Source of the DNA: Idiomarina seosinensis_A
GTDB lineage: Bacteria > Pseudomonadota > Gammaproteobacteria > Enterobacterales > Alteromonadaceae
DNA: 64,000 nucleotides
Direction: 5' to 3'
Assembly (NCBI RefSeq): GCF_044797955.1
Contig: NZ_CP085211.1
Span: 2,426,684 to 2,490,683 of the forward strand
Shown: one piece after another, positions 17,401 to 25,128 of the stretch
How positions within the stretch are numbered: the stretch's first letter is position 1
Layout: every line of letters begins with the position of its first letter
Made by a program: the position numbers and the translations under genes
Notes under the pieces: model-generated
What the model was told of the DNA's origin: nothing
Databases searched by the model: none
The model's input: only the letters and a program-made list of their open reading frames with translations

Positions 17401-19566
17401 ATATAGGTTCCCTTTGAAATCTACTACTGTAGCTGGTTGCAAAGACCCACTAAGGTTTTCCACCCAAGAAAAATAAAAATCTCCGTTCTCTTCGTTCAGA
17501 GGGATCTCTAGGTCAATGGATTTGCGAGCCAGATCGTAGGTCGCTCTAAGGTACTCTGCAATCCACTGAGCCTTAACGACGTTGGATGGGAGTACAAATG
17601 CACCTTTATTTTTTGAAATGACGACATCTGAAGCTATTAGCTGATACGGCTCTTCAATCCAAGAGTCTTGGGGGACGCAGCCTGCTTTTACTTGACTGGA
17701 GATATTTTTTACATAGTCTACGTAATTGTTAATCGTATCAAAATGTAAACCTTCATGAGCAATATCGGTTAGATAATCCTTTCGAATATCTTTATAGTCC
17801 TCAATTAAACTTGGGCAGCTAATTCCTTTAGATAATTCAGAGGAAATAACATCTGCCGGATATCGAAGGCCAGAAGCCACACTTTCGCAAAATTGGGTAA
17901 TACTCAGGTCTTCAGGAAAAACTAGATTGTTTAAACTTTCCCTAAAACCAGTTTCTTTAACCAGCCCCCACCATAAGAAAAAGTATTCAGCATCTCCATC
18001 TTCAGGAAGCCAAGAGAAAAATTCTGACCTTGAGACTTCATACTCTTCTCTATCAAGTCTCTCCAAAATTTCGAAACGGATAATTAAACGCTCCCATTTC
18101 AGTATTTCTCCCGGCTCGCCCGCGTCCTCGTCCAATTCAGGAATCTCTCTCAATGTGGTCAAAGAGTCGTCAACTATAACCTCTACCGCTGTATTTGTTT
18201 CTACTGAATAGGAAGAAAGCTCTTTAAGCAATCGGCCATATAGAAAACTGAAAAGTCCAATAGTCGGACAGTTGTCTGATAACCTTTCGTGAGGAACAAC
18301 TCTTAACTGAAAGGAAGAGCTTTTATCTCTCCCCCCATTTTCAAAGAGCGTTAAGACCCTAGCTATTTGAATTAACGGATTAAAAAAGCCATGTGACTTT
18401 GGAGAAGTAAGCCTCTCTACGCGTTTTCTGACCTTATTTGTTAACAAGTCTTTTAATGGAAGTATGCCTTCAAGATCTGGCTCCGCCTCTAAAAATGCAG
18501 TTGCGGCATCAGTAAAGCCCGCACTTAAACCTTCTTTCACCTCTAAATTAAGAAACTCATTTTCGCGACTTCTATCACTTTCTAATATTTCTTTATATAC
18601 CAAATCACCTAGAGAAACGCCCTTTGTTTTGGCTGCAAAAACTTGGCTGAATATGAAATATGGAATTTCTGATCTTAATTCATAACTTGGCTCGGAAAGG
18701 TACTGACTACATCTTTGCCGCCAATATTCTTGCTCATTTTGAGAATATTCATAACCGTGTTCATCTAAGAATATTGTGCTTAACGCATTACCTTTCTCTT
18801 TCTCAACGTCCAGTTCCTGAGTGTCTGATTTAGCAAGATCTGCATGTAAAGAGTTCGCTTTTAATCTCGACGCAAATGCCCCCTCTTTTTCATGCCACAA
18901 CAAATCATTGAACATATCCATTTGCGCAAATTGCCCGCCAATAAGCTTTCTTATACTATTTAAATCGGTAGGCGAGCCCGACTTGCCAAGTTCAGAAGTA
19001 CATGCGTAGACAAACGCAACAAACTTGGGGGTTGAGATTTCTATTTTTTCGCTTCTGAGGATTGTAGCTATTTCATCGAGACAATCTATTAGCAAGCTGC
19101 TAGCGGGTGATATTGACCTGCACTCGTCCGCGGAGATGTCTACCAGAAACTTTACTGCTGTATGGTTACGCTCTTTTTCACCAACACTTAATAGGACATC
19201 AGAATCCCTTATGGTATAGAAGTCTTTTGTACTTTGTGAGTCACTACCCTCCTTGGTTTCAAGATAAACTAACTTCCTGAGGCTCTGGTCATTTCTTGCC
19301 AATGTAATGGTGCTATTTTCTGGTATCCGAAGTTTATCATCACAAACAACATCCGCATCATAAGGAACGCGCAAGTCGATACCTGTAAGCTCACCTCTAA
19401 CTAATTCTTTCTCGTATGCATGTATGAACTCTTGGTACACTTCTCTACTGAAGTTTTTCAGTCTTAGAGTCTGTCGAGACTCACCTGCGTCGTCCAGTCT
19501 TAACTTAACTACCTTTAAACATGTTTTCGCTAACACCCTGGCGACAATGTTATGAGCAATTTTCAT
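14425..19566 (-). CDS. dptH: DptH-like DNA restriction protein with C-terminal FtsK-type ATPase
   Basis: This giant 1713-residue protein has a clear FtsK/HerA-type ATPase only in its last 225 residues: Walker A GGTTGSGKSE at 1489-1498, LLIDPKGTEM, Walker B VVVVDEYAD at 1595-1603, and VATQKPSAEVISTSLRSNLP, the hallmark of FtsK translocases. The 1480 residues before it have no motif I recognise; an acidic linker rich in Glu and Pro (EEEELPHNEK) lies near 1330. Size, ATPase position and company fit DptH (DndH), the largest part of the DptFGH complex that cuts DNA lacking phosphorothioate modification. It is last in the operon, 2 bp after dptG. The identification is by architecture and gene order, not by search. 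Confidence 0.7.
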   Translation of the reverse strand: MKIAHNIVARVLAKTCLKVVKLRLDDAGESRQTLRLKNFSREVYQEFIHAYEKELVRGELTGIDLRVPYDADVVCDDKLRIPENSTITLARNDQSLRKLVYLETKEGSDSQSTKDFYTIRDSDVLLSVGEKERNHTAVKFLVDISADECRSISPASSLLIDCLDEIATILRSEKIEISTPKFVAFVYACTSELGKSGSPTDLNSIRKLIGGQFAQMDMFNDLLWHEKEGAFASRLKANSLHADLAKSDTQELDVEKEKGNALSTIFLDEHGYEYSQNEQEYWRQRCSQYLSEPSYELRSEIPYFIFSQVFAAKTKGVSLGDLVYKEILESDRSRENEFLNLEVKEGLSAGFTDAATAFLEAEPDLEGILPLKDLLTNKVRKRVERLTSPKSHGFFNPLIQIARVLTLFENGGRDKSSSFQLRVVPHERLSDNCPTIGLFSFLYGRLLKELSSYSVETNTAVEVIVDDSLTTLREIPELDEDAGEPGEILKWERLIIRFEILERLDREEYEVSRSEFFSWLPEDGDAEYFFLWWGLVKETGFRESLNNLVFPEDLSITQFCESVASGLRYPADVISSELSKGISCPSLIEDYKDIRKDYLTDIAHEGLHFDTINNYVDYVKNISSQVKAGCVPQDSWIEEPYQLIASDVVISKNKGAFVLPSNVVKAQWIAEYLRATYDLARKSIDLEIPLNEENGDFYFSWVENLSGSLQPATVVDFKGNLYESHSEKGWGEYMVPIESSSNDFFTISPESILNEVCGKVRQYLHHHPHKVDGLSLTVVSKRDASFCSKLISSLRKGEFASIKVTVNLVTLKSNFASAMEHFDQTDVESRFAHDGALFPSLELRLFEFRTDFSELKKRLKDLETDIAVIPQLLEGGDEFHRAVAKEEALSSEMKFKPLYDAPVTVRDSGRSKISVLLKPEKRDDLLDTWSTLVTRQKDLAPVSSDGDGCDYYEKKINFEEHASLFEVLHESSHWVITAERYLKREQLEFLRNKPEIISFKDGIGLGGNYSIIVSSSSGKNFILSRLEKKLSAIFSDAGIKCPQSLECISRGVYESAREITPELALDALGVARVSEEILGLSVARKAVDQLQSSVPENGYTAWLSLDSYKDWFSGGDSSTRADMLKVVFDTSGTRLKVSVIVLESKLRKDPNFVEHAVVQVKSTLNLLENFLSSEQVEHKHDSELWRNQLLKAIRNSGDRAVSSYGEESEKLKKFDIVVGEAFRNGDYDLTFLSGLTVQTVTSGNFDNSVEQDTDDPRIWRIKIGMKGIVDSFNKNAPLAEEELSNICSSLIESYLPNFQGSDLVSPAPNYTQTNPGIDNEEEELPHNEKTYPVEPEVPSRQPEQSYVDSETDLKKRYQQILDILSRRLSLPIEAVKWEEQAVIEGPSSFLYRIRYAGTNPKEIEAKHDALKLYLKLEEDQSIHFSIGGGMINIDVPKSEDERYFVTSEDLWINFQPEAAKLTVPIGIDRFGSRVDIHFSDSDSPHLLIGGTTGSGKSEALHTILCGMNKFYKQAEIELLLIDPKGTEMEMYQDSAFVKEDIAMFEDEAMHLLQKAVKEMQSRFVAFKALTREKRQRIPDLATFNQFSETKLPWMVVVVDEYADITAEKSFKKEFEDVVKRIAQKGRSAGIHLIVATQKPSAEVISTSLRSNLPAQIALRVKGYNESKVIIEQSGAEALIGKGDSIFKSQSATRRVQCGRVADISKALKNSSGV

Positions 19567-19568
19567 TC

Positions 19569-20867
19569 TTATCTCCTGAAACTGATCATTTGTGTTGCGT
19601 CGGAGTAGGTGGTCAATAGACCCGCGGCTTTCATCTGGGTTGCTAGGCCTTTTTCATTTTCCTCGAAAATCGTTCCATCATAATCGTCGAGTAGACCGGC
19701 GGATTTTGCAGCTCCTCGCGACACCACAATGCCGAGATTTAAATAAAGAATTTGATCTACGAACTCGGCAAACGGCATCTCCTCAGTTGCTGGGACCAAG
19801 GCTGCTACGATCGTTTCCAAGGCATTGACTTTAAGTGTGAAGTATCTGTTTCCGGTATATGCGTTAAGTAATCCAACGGCAGACGCCGTGCTTGGGAAAA
19901 AACCTCTGATTCTATTTTTTTGTCCGGCTTTAATTTCTGAAAACTTATCTTTATTGTGGGTGTCGATTGCTTTTTGAATAATGCTAAAAGCATTTTGGAA
20001 TTGCCTACGAGCCAGCCGCCTAATCGAGGTGGCTGAAGTTGCACAGTCGCAAACTATCGGACTTAAAAGTTTATTCTCCACTTCACTGCAACTTCTTCGG
20101 TATTGCATGATTGATAACCAGATGGCCGACCAATTTACTAATGCTTCAACTTTTCCGACCGTAGTTAGTTTCTTGTGCTCGAGAATATTTAGTAGGCCGT
20201 CACGATAAACATCTTCAAAGTTATCTATATTTGCTCTACTACTACTTTCTATTTCATCCGGTTTATCAGCCTCGACCCTTGGACTTTCACTCCTAAAGAA
20301 TTTCGATAGTCTATCTAGTGCAGATCCACCAGCTACCGTGTATAGGTTTTTAAAACCAGTGCGGATATTTTCCAAGCGAGAACTGTTTGGGTCGTCTCTT
20401 AAAATTTTATGCAAGAGCGCTCCACCACCGCGCATCCATACTCTTTCAACATTTTCATTGGATTTTTTAATATCCCAATGAATAAGGCTACTAGTGAAAG
20501 GGAAGAACGGCTTTCTCGTCCATCCAGAATCTGTTGTTCGTTTTACATTCGGAGGCTGAATTTGAAGGCTTGCGAAAAGTTTACCTAAAACAACTTCGGC
20601 TGACTCACCCTGAAGCATATTCCGAAGATTTTGTATCTGACCAGTTCTATCTTTTATTCCATCAAGACCATACGCAAGCTGCCGTGCTTGGTGATGGCCA
20701 TGCTTTATGGGGGCGGGTGCTGTAGAAGGTGAAAGCATTTTATCTTCAGGCACCCCGTAAATAAAGTTCAGCAGTTCGACGCCTGCAGAGAAGCCTGCAT
20801 TGTCAATATCCAGAATTCCACCATACAGGCCTTTACTTAGTTCAGTTCCTTTTGACATATTTTTCAC
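19569..20867 (-). CDS. dptG: DptG-like restriction protein
   Basis: The 432-residue protein has no enzymatic motif that I can see. It is a mixed alpha/beta protein with HGHHQARQLAYGLDGIKDR near 56-74, a helical middle and SFRR at the C-terminus. It is called DptG because it lies between a dptF-like ATPase gene and a dptH-like FtsK ATPase gene and has about the right length. Its ATG overlaps the dptF stop by 4 bp and its stop is 2 bp before dptH, so the three are translated as one operon. DptG is a required part of the known restriction complex, with unknown biochemical role. A second ATG three codons on is an alternative start. Confidence 0.6.
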   Translation of the reverse strand: MKNMSKGTELSKGLYGGILDIDNAGFSAGVELLNFIYGVPEDKMLSPSTAPAPIKHGHHQARQLAYGLDGIKDRTGQIQNLRNMLQGESAEVVLGKLFASLQIQPPNVKRTTDSGWTRKPFFPFTSSLIHWDIKKSNENVERVWMRGGGALLHKILRDDPNSSRLENIRTGFKNLYTVAGGSALDRLSKFFRSESPRVEADKPDEIESSSRANIDNFEDVYRDGLLNILEHKKLTTVGKVEALVNWSAIWLSIMQYRRSCSEVENKLLSPIVCDCATSATSIRRLARRQFQNAFSIIQKAIDTHNKDKFSEIKAGQKNRIRGFFPSTASAVGLLNAYTGNRYFTLKVNALETIVAALVPATEEMPFAEFVDQILYLNLGIVVSRGAAKSAGLLDDYDGTIFEENEKGLATQMKAAGLLTTYSDATQMISFRR

Positions 20868-22798
20868 TGCCCATCCACGTAAACTATGTTCTTCTCTTCA
20901 TCCAAAAGAATCTCAAAGGTCCCCAGTTCGCTGACAACCCGAATATTTTCTTCATCGTTATTTAAGCTCTCAGCCAGCTCCCCAAGAAAGTCTAAAAATC
21001 TTCTTATATCGTTTTGATAAAAGACAGTGGGCACATGACCGTCAGACGCTCTCATTAAACAGTCAAACATGGAGAGATCCATAATAAGATTTCTTGGCTT
21101 TTCATGACGTCTGGGCGCAATCTCGAGAACAATAGCTCTAGAAAGCCAGTCAACGGAAGTGAAAAGTGCATCGTCACTATCTTTAAGGTCCCACTGCTTT
21201 TCGAGTGGATAAAGGTTGATATTTTGAGGGTGTATTGTTCCTGCTAATATGCCTCCGTTAGCCCCCATTCGGCCAAACGCCGGATCCAATAACTCCAAGG
21301 TGTTTTTCGGCTCTCCAACTCTAATACCCTGAATATGCCGTAACCCTGCGACCACTCTTGGCTTGAGCTTACCCAACTCGTTTTTATCGACATTTTCACT
21401 TATTATTCGATTAAATAGATCGCCAAAACGGAATCCTAACTTTTCCAATGGATTGTCTTGGAACCCGATGCCATCAAAAAAAGCCCGCCTCCTTAAGGTT
21501 TTCACAATTTCACGGGCGATGGTGGCCTCTTTTGCACGCTCTTTTTTGGAAGACGCTTTCATCAGAACTTGGTCAATACCTTGCGAAGCGTCTATTGATG
21601 CCCTTGTCCCTTTATCAAGTGAAATATTGAACTCGAGGTCTATTTGGTGGGCAGGGAATAGATCTGCTTCATTAATAAGGCGGTCGTCTGTAGAGCGTGT
21701 AGCACATACACCGGGATCTATTCGACTTAGCTTTGATAGTGTTTTTATGGAGCTGACCTGCTCTTTAGTTAGAGTGCTGGGACGTTCGAATAGCAGGTTA
21801 TAGAAAGAGTACTGTCTTGCCCACCCAAACCTTGCCGATTTGGTATGCACTGTCTGACAATCCAAGCCTCCCGTTAACATATAAGCCACCAACATCAACA
21901 TTTCTCTGATCGTAATTACGGTGTCTGCTCGCTCTAATGTCTTAAATAAAAGATTAACTTGTTCTAAGCGTGGAACATTTGTGTTTTTGCCGCGTTCATC
22001 AATTAACGCTCGGTTGTGAAAAATTGGACATCTCTCCTTACTTTCACAGCTCTCACAGTTTTTCCAGCGCCGCATGTCCAACCAAAATTTGAACGCCTTT
22101 TTAAACAACGAGTCATCAACGGATTCGCCAGCTATAGATTGATAATTGAGGTTTACTACATGAATGGAGTCATCAGTTGAACACAGTCCATCCTCAAATG
22201 ACTTTTCGAACCGGTGACGAATAGACTTCCCTAGCGGACCCGCCTCAGATGTTGATAAAGCTGCCCTCAACCTACCTTCGTTGGCACAAAGAACAGTCAC
22301 TGCAGAGGAATCCGACAGCGATTCTTCAAGTCTTGCCGCGGCGACCTCCACTGTTAGCTCTGAAAAGTCTTTAAATATGCGGAATTTATTTCTCTGGCCC
22401 GTTAAATATGTAGAAATCGACTGTTGGCCATCACACTTCTCGTTAATAATTCGCCTTGATTCATCCTCTCTTTCTTGTTTCGGAATATCAGTTCTTAAAC
22501 AAAAATGCTCGATCAACCTGCGGCACAAGTGCGTCTTACCATGTCCTGCATCACCAGTCAGCACAATAGCGTTTGCACCTTCAGAGCAAGCTTTTACCAA
22601 GTAGCTGAAAGCTTTCGTTTCTATGTTGAATGAGTCTGATGAAGAGGCATGCTCTTCATATATCTGATCATGACCGGGGTCGAAAGGAAGGTATCGATTT
22701 AATCTCTCTACAAGTTTATTAATAGTTGGCATATCTACTCCATAAATTTGCCGCTCCATTACCATCAATACATCTGATTTTATGAGGGATTTGTTCAA
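20864..22798 (-). CDS. dptF: DptF-like restriction ATPase
   Basis: The 644-residue protein has Walker A GDAGHGKT at 82-89 in an otherwise poorly conserved P-loop domain, VLCANEGR at 169-176 at the expected Walker B/sensor place, and a likely zinc cluster C-x2-C-x5-C at 248-257 (NCESCESKERC). These features and the operon context fit DptF (DndF), the first gene of phosphorothioation-dependent restriction operons. The given start is a TTG with a weak gagc ribosome site; ATGs at 22765 and 22759 are possible. The gene is A+T-rich compared with the neighbouring recD. Confidence 0.7.
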   Translation of the reverse strand: MNKSLIKSDVLMVMERQIYGVDMPTINKLVERLNRYLPFDPGHDQIYEEHASSSDSFNIETKAFSYLVKACSEGANAIVLTGDAGHGKTHLCRRLIEHFCLRTDIPKQEREDESRRIINEKCDGQQSISTYLTGQRNKFRIFKDFSELTVEVAAARLEESLSDSSAVTVLCANEGRLRAALSTSEAGPLGKSIRHRFEKSFEDGLCSTDDSIHVVNLNYQSIAGESVDDSLFKKAFKFWLDMRRWKNCESCESKERCPIFHNRALIDERGKNTNVPRLEQVNLLFKTLERADTVITIREMLMLVAYMLTGGLDCQTVHTKSARFGWARQYSFYNLLFERPSTLTKEQVSSIKTLSKLSRIDPGVCATRSTDDRLINEADLFPAHQIDLEFNISLDKGTRASIDASQGIDQVLMKASSKKERAKEATIAREIVKTLRRRAFFDGIGFQDNPLEKLGFRFGDLFNRIISENVDKNELGKLKPRVVAGLRHIQGIRVGEPKNTLELLDPAFGRMGANGGILAGTIHPQNINLYPLEKQWDLKDSDDALFTSVDWLSRAIVLEIAPRRHEKPRNLIMDLSMFDCLMRASDGHVPTVFYQNDIRRFLDFLGELAESLNNDEENIRVVSELGTFEILLDEEKNIVYVDGQ

Positions 22799-22847
22799 AA
22801 GCTCGTTAGTGTTATCACATTAACTCTTTGAAAAAGACTTTTCTACT

Positions 22848-22876
22848 ATTATACGCCTGAACCCTGGGCTGAAGTT
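22848..22876 (-). promoter_or_regulatory. putative dptFGH promoter
   Basis: A perfect TATAAT lies on the minus strand at 22853-22848, about 50 bp before the dptF start. The -35 region 17 bp upstream (aacttc) is poor, so an activator may be needed. Downstream, an imperfect palindrome gtgttatcac at 22810-22819 could be an operator. Confidence 0.35.
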
Positions 22877-23265
22877 GCGACTGCAGACGATCCGCTGCGA
22901 TAACCCGGATATTATGGTGCCTTTTCAAATGGCTCGGCCTCGGTTTTTCCCATGAAGAAAAAGGTTTTACCCGAAAATACATTACTGACCACAAGATAAG
23001 AGAAGCGAAGTTTATCGTCACTGCGGCTCCCTATAATAAGCCCGCAACCAAATTAATAGCGAACTATGTTTGGCGCGTCGACTCTATTAAAGAAGTCCCA
23101 GTGCAAGCGTTAACCGAGGAAATCACTCGCACTGCGAATAAAAAACGTGATGAAAAATATTTGCTATTCAAAGTCAGTCAGCCATGGCCTTTGGCTCGTC
23201 CGATGGCTGCCTTTGATCAAGAGCACCATGACTTAAAGTTTATGTCTTTTTCAGAGCTACTATAA
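22873..23265 (+). pseudogene. start-less reading frame of unknown origin, 3' remnant
   Basis: One frame stays open for about 130 codons from a stop at 22870 to TAA at 23263-23265. It contains no plausible ATG near its beginning. The translation looks like real protein in its last 100 residues (FTRKYITDHKIREAKFIV, then VWRVDSIKEVPVQALTEEI, then PWPLARPMAAFDQ, ending FMSFSELL), with balanced composition and codon use. I do not recognise the family. It is divergent from dptF and ends 3 bp before the convergent recD end. It is likely the surviving tail of a gene cut by island formation or a deletion. Confidence 0.5.
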
Positions 23266-23268
23266 GTG

Positions 23269-25128
23269 TTAAAGGTTAGTTAAATCATTCCCCACCAAAC
23301 TCAACCGCTCTTTAGCCCGGGTAATACCGGTATACAGCAGTTCTTTGGTTAATACGGGGCTGTCGTGATCGGGCAGCACCATCACGGTGTGTTTGAATTC
23401 GGAGCCTTGAGATTTATGCACGGTCATGGCGTACACGGTTTCTATGTGAGTTAGGCGGCTTGGCAGTACCCACCGCACACCCTGCTCTTGATCAGGGAAA
23501 GCAACTCTTAAATGGCCCTGTTCGGGGTCTTTCAGGGCGATACCGATATCGCCGTTGTTTAGCTTCAGTCCGTAATCATTTTTGGTGACCATTACCGGTC
23601 GGCCTTCGTACCAGCTGTTGGCGTTTACGCTGAGTATATCGCCAACTTTTTGGTTAACCGCTTTTACACCCCAGGGGCCTTCGCGCAGGGCGGTCAGGAT
23701 TTGGAAGTCAGTATTGGCGTCCAGCACTGCCTTGGCGTATTCGTCAAAATGCTCGAAAGACTCGCGTCGTGGCCGCGAGCTACTGGCTCGCACCAATTGT
23801 TTAAATTCCGGGGCATCGAGGCTGCTGACTTCATAAAGCTGTACTGAGTGTTCATTATCAGCGGTGCGGGCTTGTTCTAAATGCTGTTGCACAGCCGCGT
23901 CATCCTGGCGGTTAATGGCGTTAGCAAGATCGGCAATAGGCCCAAAAAATCGGTAACTTTTACGGAATTTAACAACATGTTGCAGGCGTTTAGGTCCCTG
24001 ATCGTTGATTAATTCTTGCGGAAACTCGGGTGTATCTGCTACCTGCTGTAACCATCGGGCGGTTTCGGTATGGTAATGTCCCTGGTCAGCTCCGCTACAC
24101 AAGTTACCGAGTACCGCACCGGCTTCTACAGAAGCCAACTGATCTTTATCACCGATAAGTACCAGCCGCGCGAGTTGAGGAGTCGCTTTTAGCAGCGCCG
24201 TCATCATTTCAATGTCTATCATTGAAGCTTCGTCGACAATCACGACGTCCGTGCGCAGTGGATTATCCGTATTATGTTTAAACGCTCGCGAATTCGGTTT
24301 TACACCCAGCAGTCGGTGCAAGGTTTTGCCTTCGGGCTTTATGGAATCTAACGCGTCTTTCAGGGGGGCAAGTTTTGCGTCGCCGCGCAGCGTATTGAGC
24401 TCGCTCTCTATTGATTCTGTGAGCCGCGCGGCAGCCTTGCCGGTCGGGGCTGCCAGCGATACCCGCAACGGCGGCAGCCCGAGCGTTAGCGTCTGGTGCT
24501 GAAGGGCGGTCAACAGCCGCACTACCGTGTAGGTTTTTCCTGTCCCGGGGCCGCCGGTTACCACACTAAAGCGGTTGCGCACGGTATTAGCACAGGCCAC
24601 CCGTTGCCAGTTAATATCCGCGGTTTCAGTGAATAACTTCGCCAGGGTGGTTTTCAATAATTCATCGTTAGTCACTGGCTGGTCGTTCATACGCGCCAGC
24701 AAATCCTGCTCAATAAAGGTTTCATATTGCCAGTAACGACGCAAATACAGCTTACCGTCACTCAATACCAGGGGTTGGTTGCCATTGCATAAGGTATCAA
24801 CACAATGGCTTTGTGCTAAAGCCGCTTCAAGATCTTCGCCAAACTGCTTAAAAAGCTGACTAGGCGTAAGACATTGGGGCGCATCGCGGTTTTCGGGTGG
24901 CAAGTTCAGCGCTGTTTCAGGGCTTGCCTGCAACGCAGCGATGTCAATGTGGGTATGACCTCTTCCTGCCTGATGTGAAGCACAGACAGCGGCCAGCAAT
25001 ACGCCATCGCTTACTTCGCCGGCATGCTGCAGGAATTCAGCAAAAGCCAGATCGATTGACCGTATCCAGCCGGCATCGCGCCAGTCAAATAAAACGTCAA
25101 ACAGGGTCTTTGCAGCTACCTTTGTCAT
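23269..25128 (-). CDS. recD: exodeoxyribonuclease V subunit alpha
   Basis: The 619-residue 5'-3' helicase of the RecBCD complex. Walker A GGPGTGKT is at 192-199, followed by VVIVDEASMIDIEM (motif II), GDKDQLASVEAGAV (motif III) and YAMTVHKSQGSEF (motif V/VI) in superfamily 1B order. RecBCD repairs double-strand breaks and destroys linear foreign DNA until it meets Chi. Its ATG overlaps the recB stop by 4 bp, giving a tightly coupled recC-recB-recD operon. The length is normal. Confidence 0.97.
   Translation of the reverse strand: MTKVAAKTLFDVLFDWRDAGWIRSIDLAFAEFLQHAGEVSDGVLLAAVCASHQAGRGHTHIDIAALQASPETALNLPPENRDAPQCLTPSQLFKQFGEDLEAALAQSHCVDTLCNGNQPLVLSDGKLYLRRYWQYETFIEQDLLARMNDQPVTNDELLKTTLAKLFTETADINWQRVACANTVRNRFSVVTGGPGTGKTYTVVRLLTALQHQTLTLGLPPLRVSLAAPTGKAAARLTESIESELNTLRGDAKLAPLKDALDSIKPEGKTLHRLLGVKPNSRAFKHNTDNPLRTDVVIVDEASMIDIEMMTALLKATPQLARLVLIGDKDQLASVEAGAVLGNLCSGADQGHYHTETARWLQQVADTPEFPQELINDQGPKRLQHVVKFRKSYRFFGPIADLANAINRQDDAAVQQHLEQARTADNEHSVQLYEVSSLDAPEFKQLVRASSSRPRRESFEHFDEYAKAVLDANTDFQILTALREGPWGVKAVNQKVGDILSVNANSWYEGRPVMVTKNDYGLKLNNGDIGIALKDPEQGHLRVAFPDQEQGVRWVLPSRLTHIETVYAMTVHKSQGSEFKHTVMVLPDHDSPVLTKELLYTGITRAKERLSLVGNDLTNL

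Noticed and set aside
22815..23021. Minus-strand 68-codon frame upstream of dptF
   Set aside because: It overlaps the more protein-like plus-strand frame and the dptF promoter region and has no ribosome site.
6493..23268. Search for a direct repeat of the yicC 3' end (att site) at the right border of the island
   Set aside because: No second copy of the terminal yicC bases was seen by eye near 22.8-23.3 kb or next to the insertion sequences, so the right boundary is inferred only from the return of core genes (recD).
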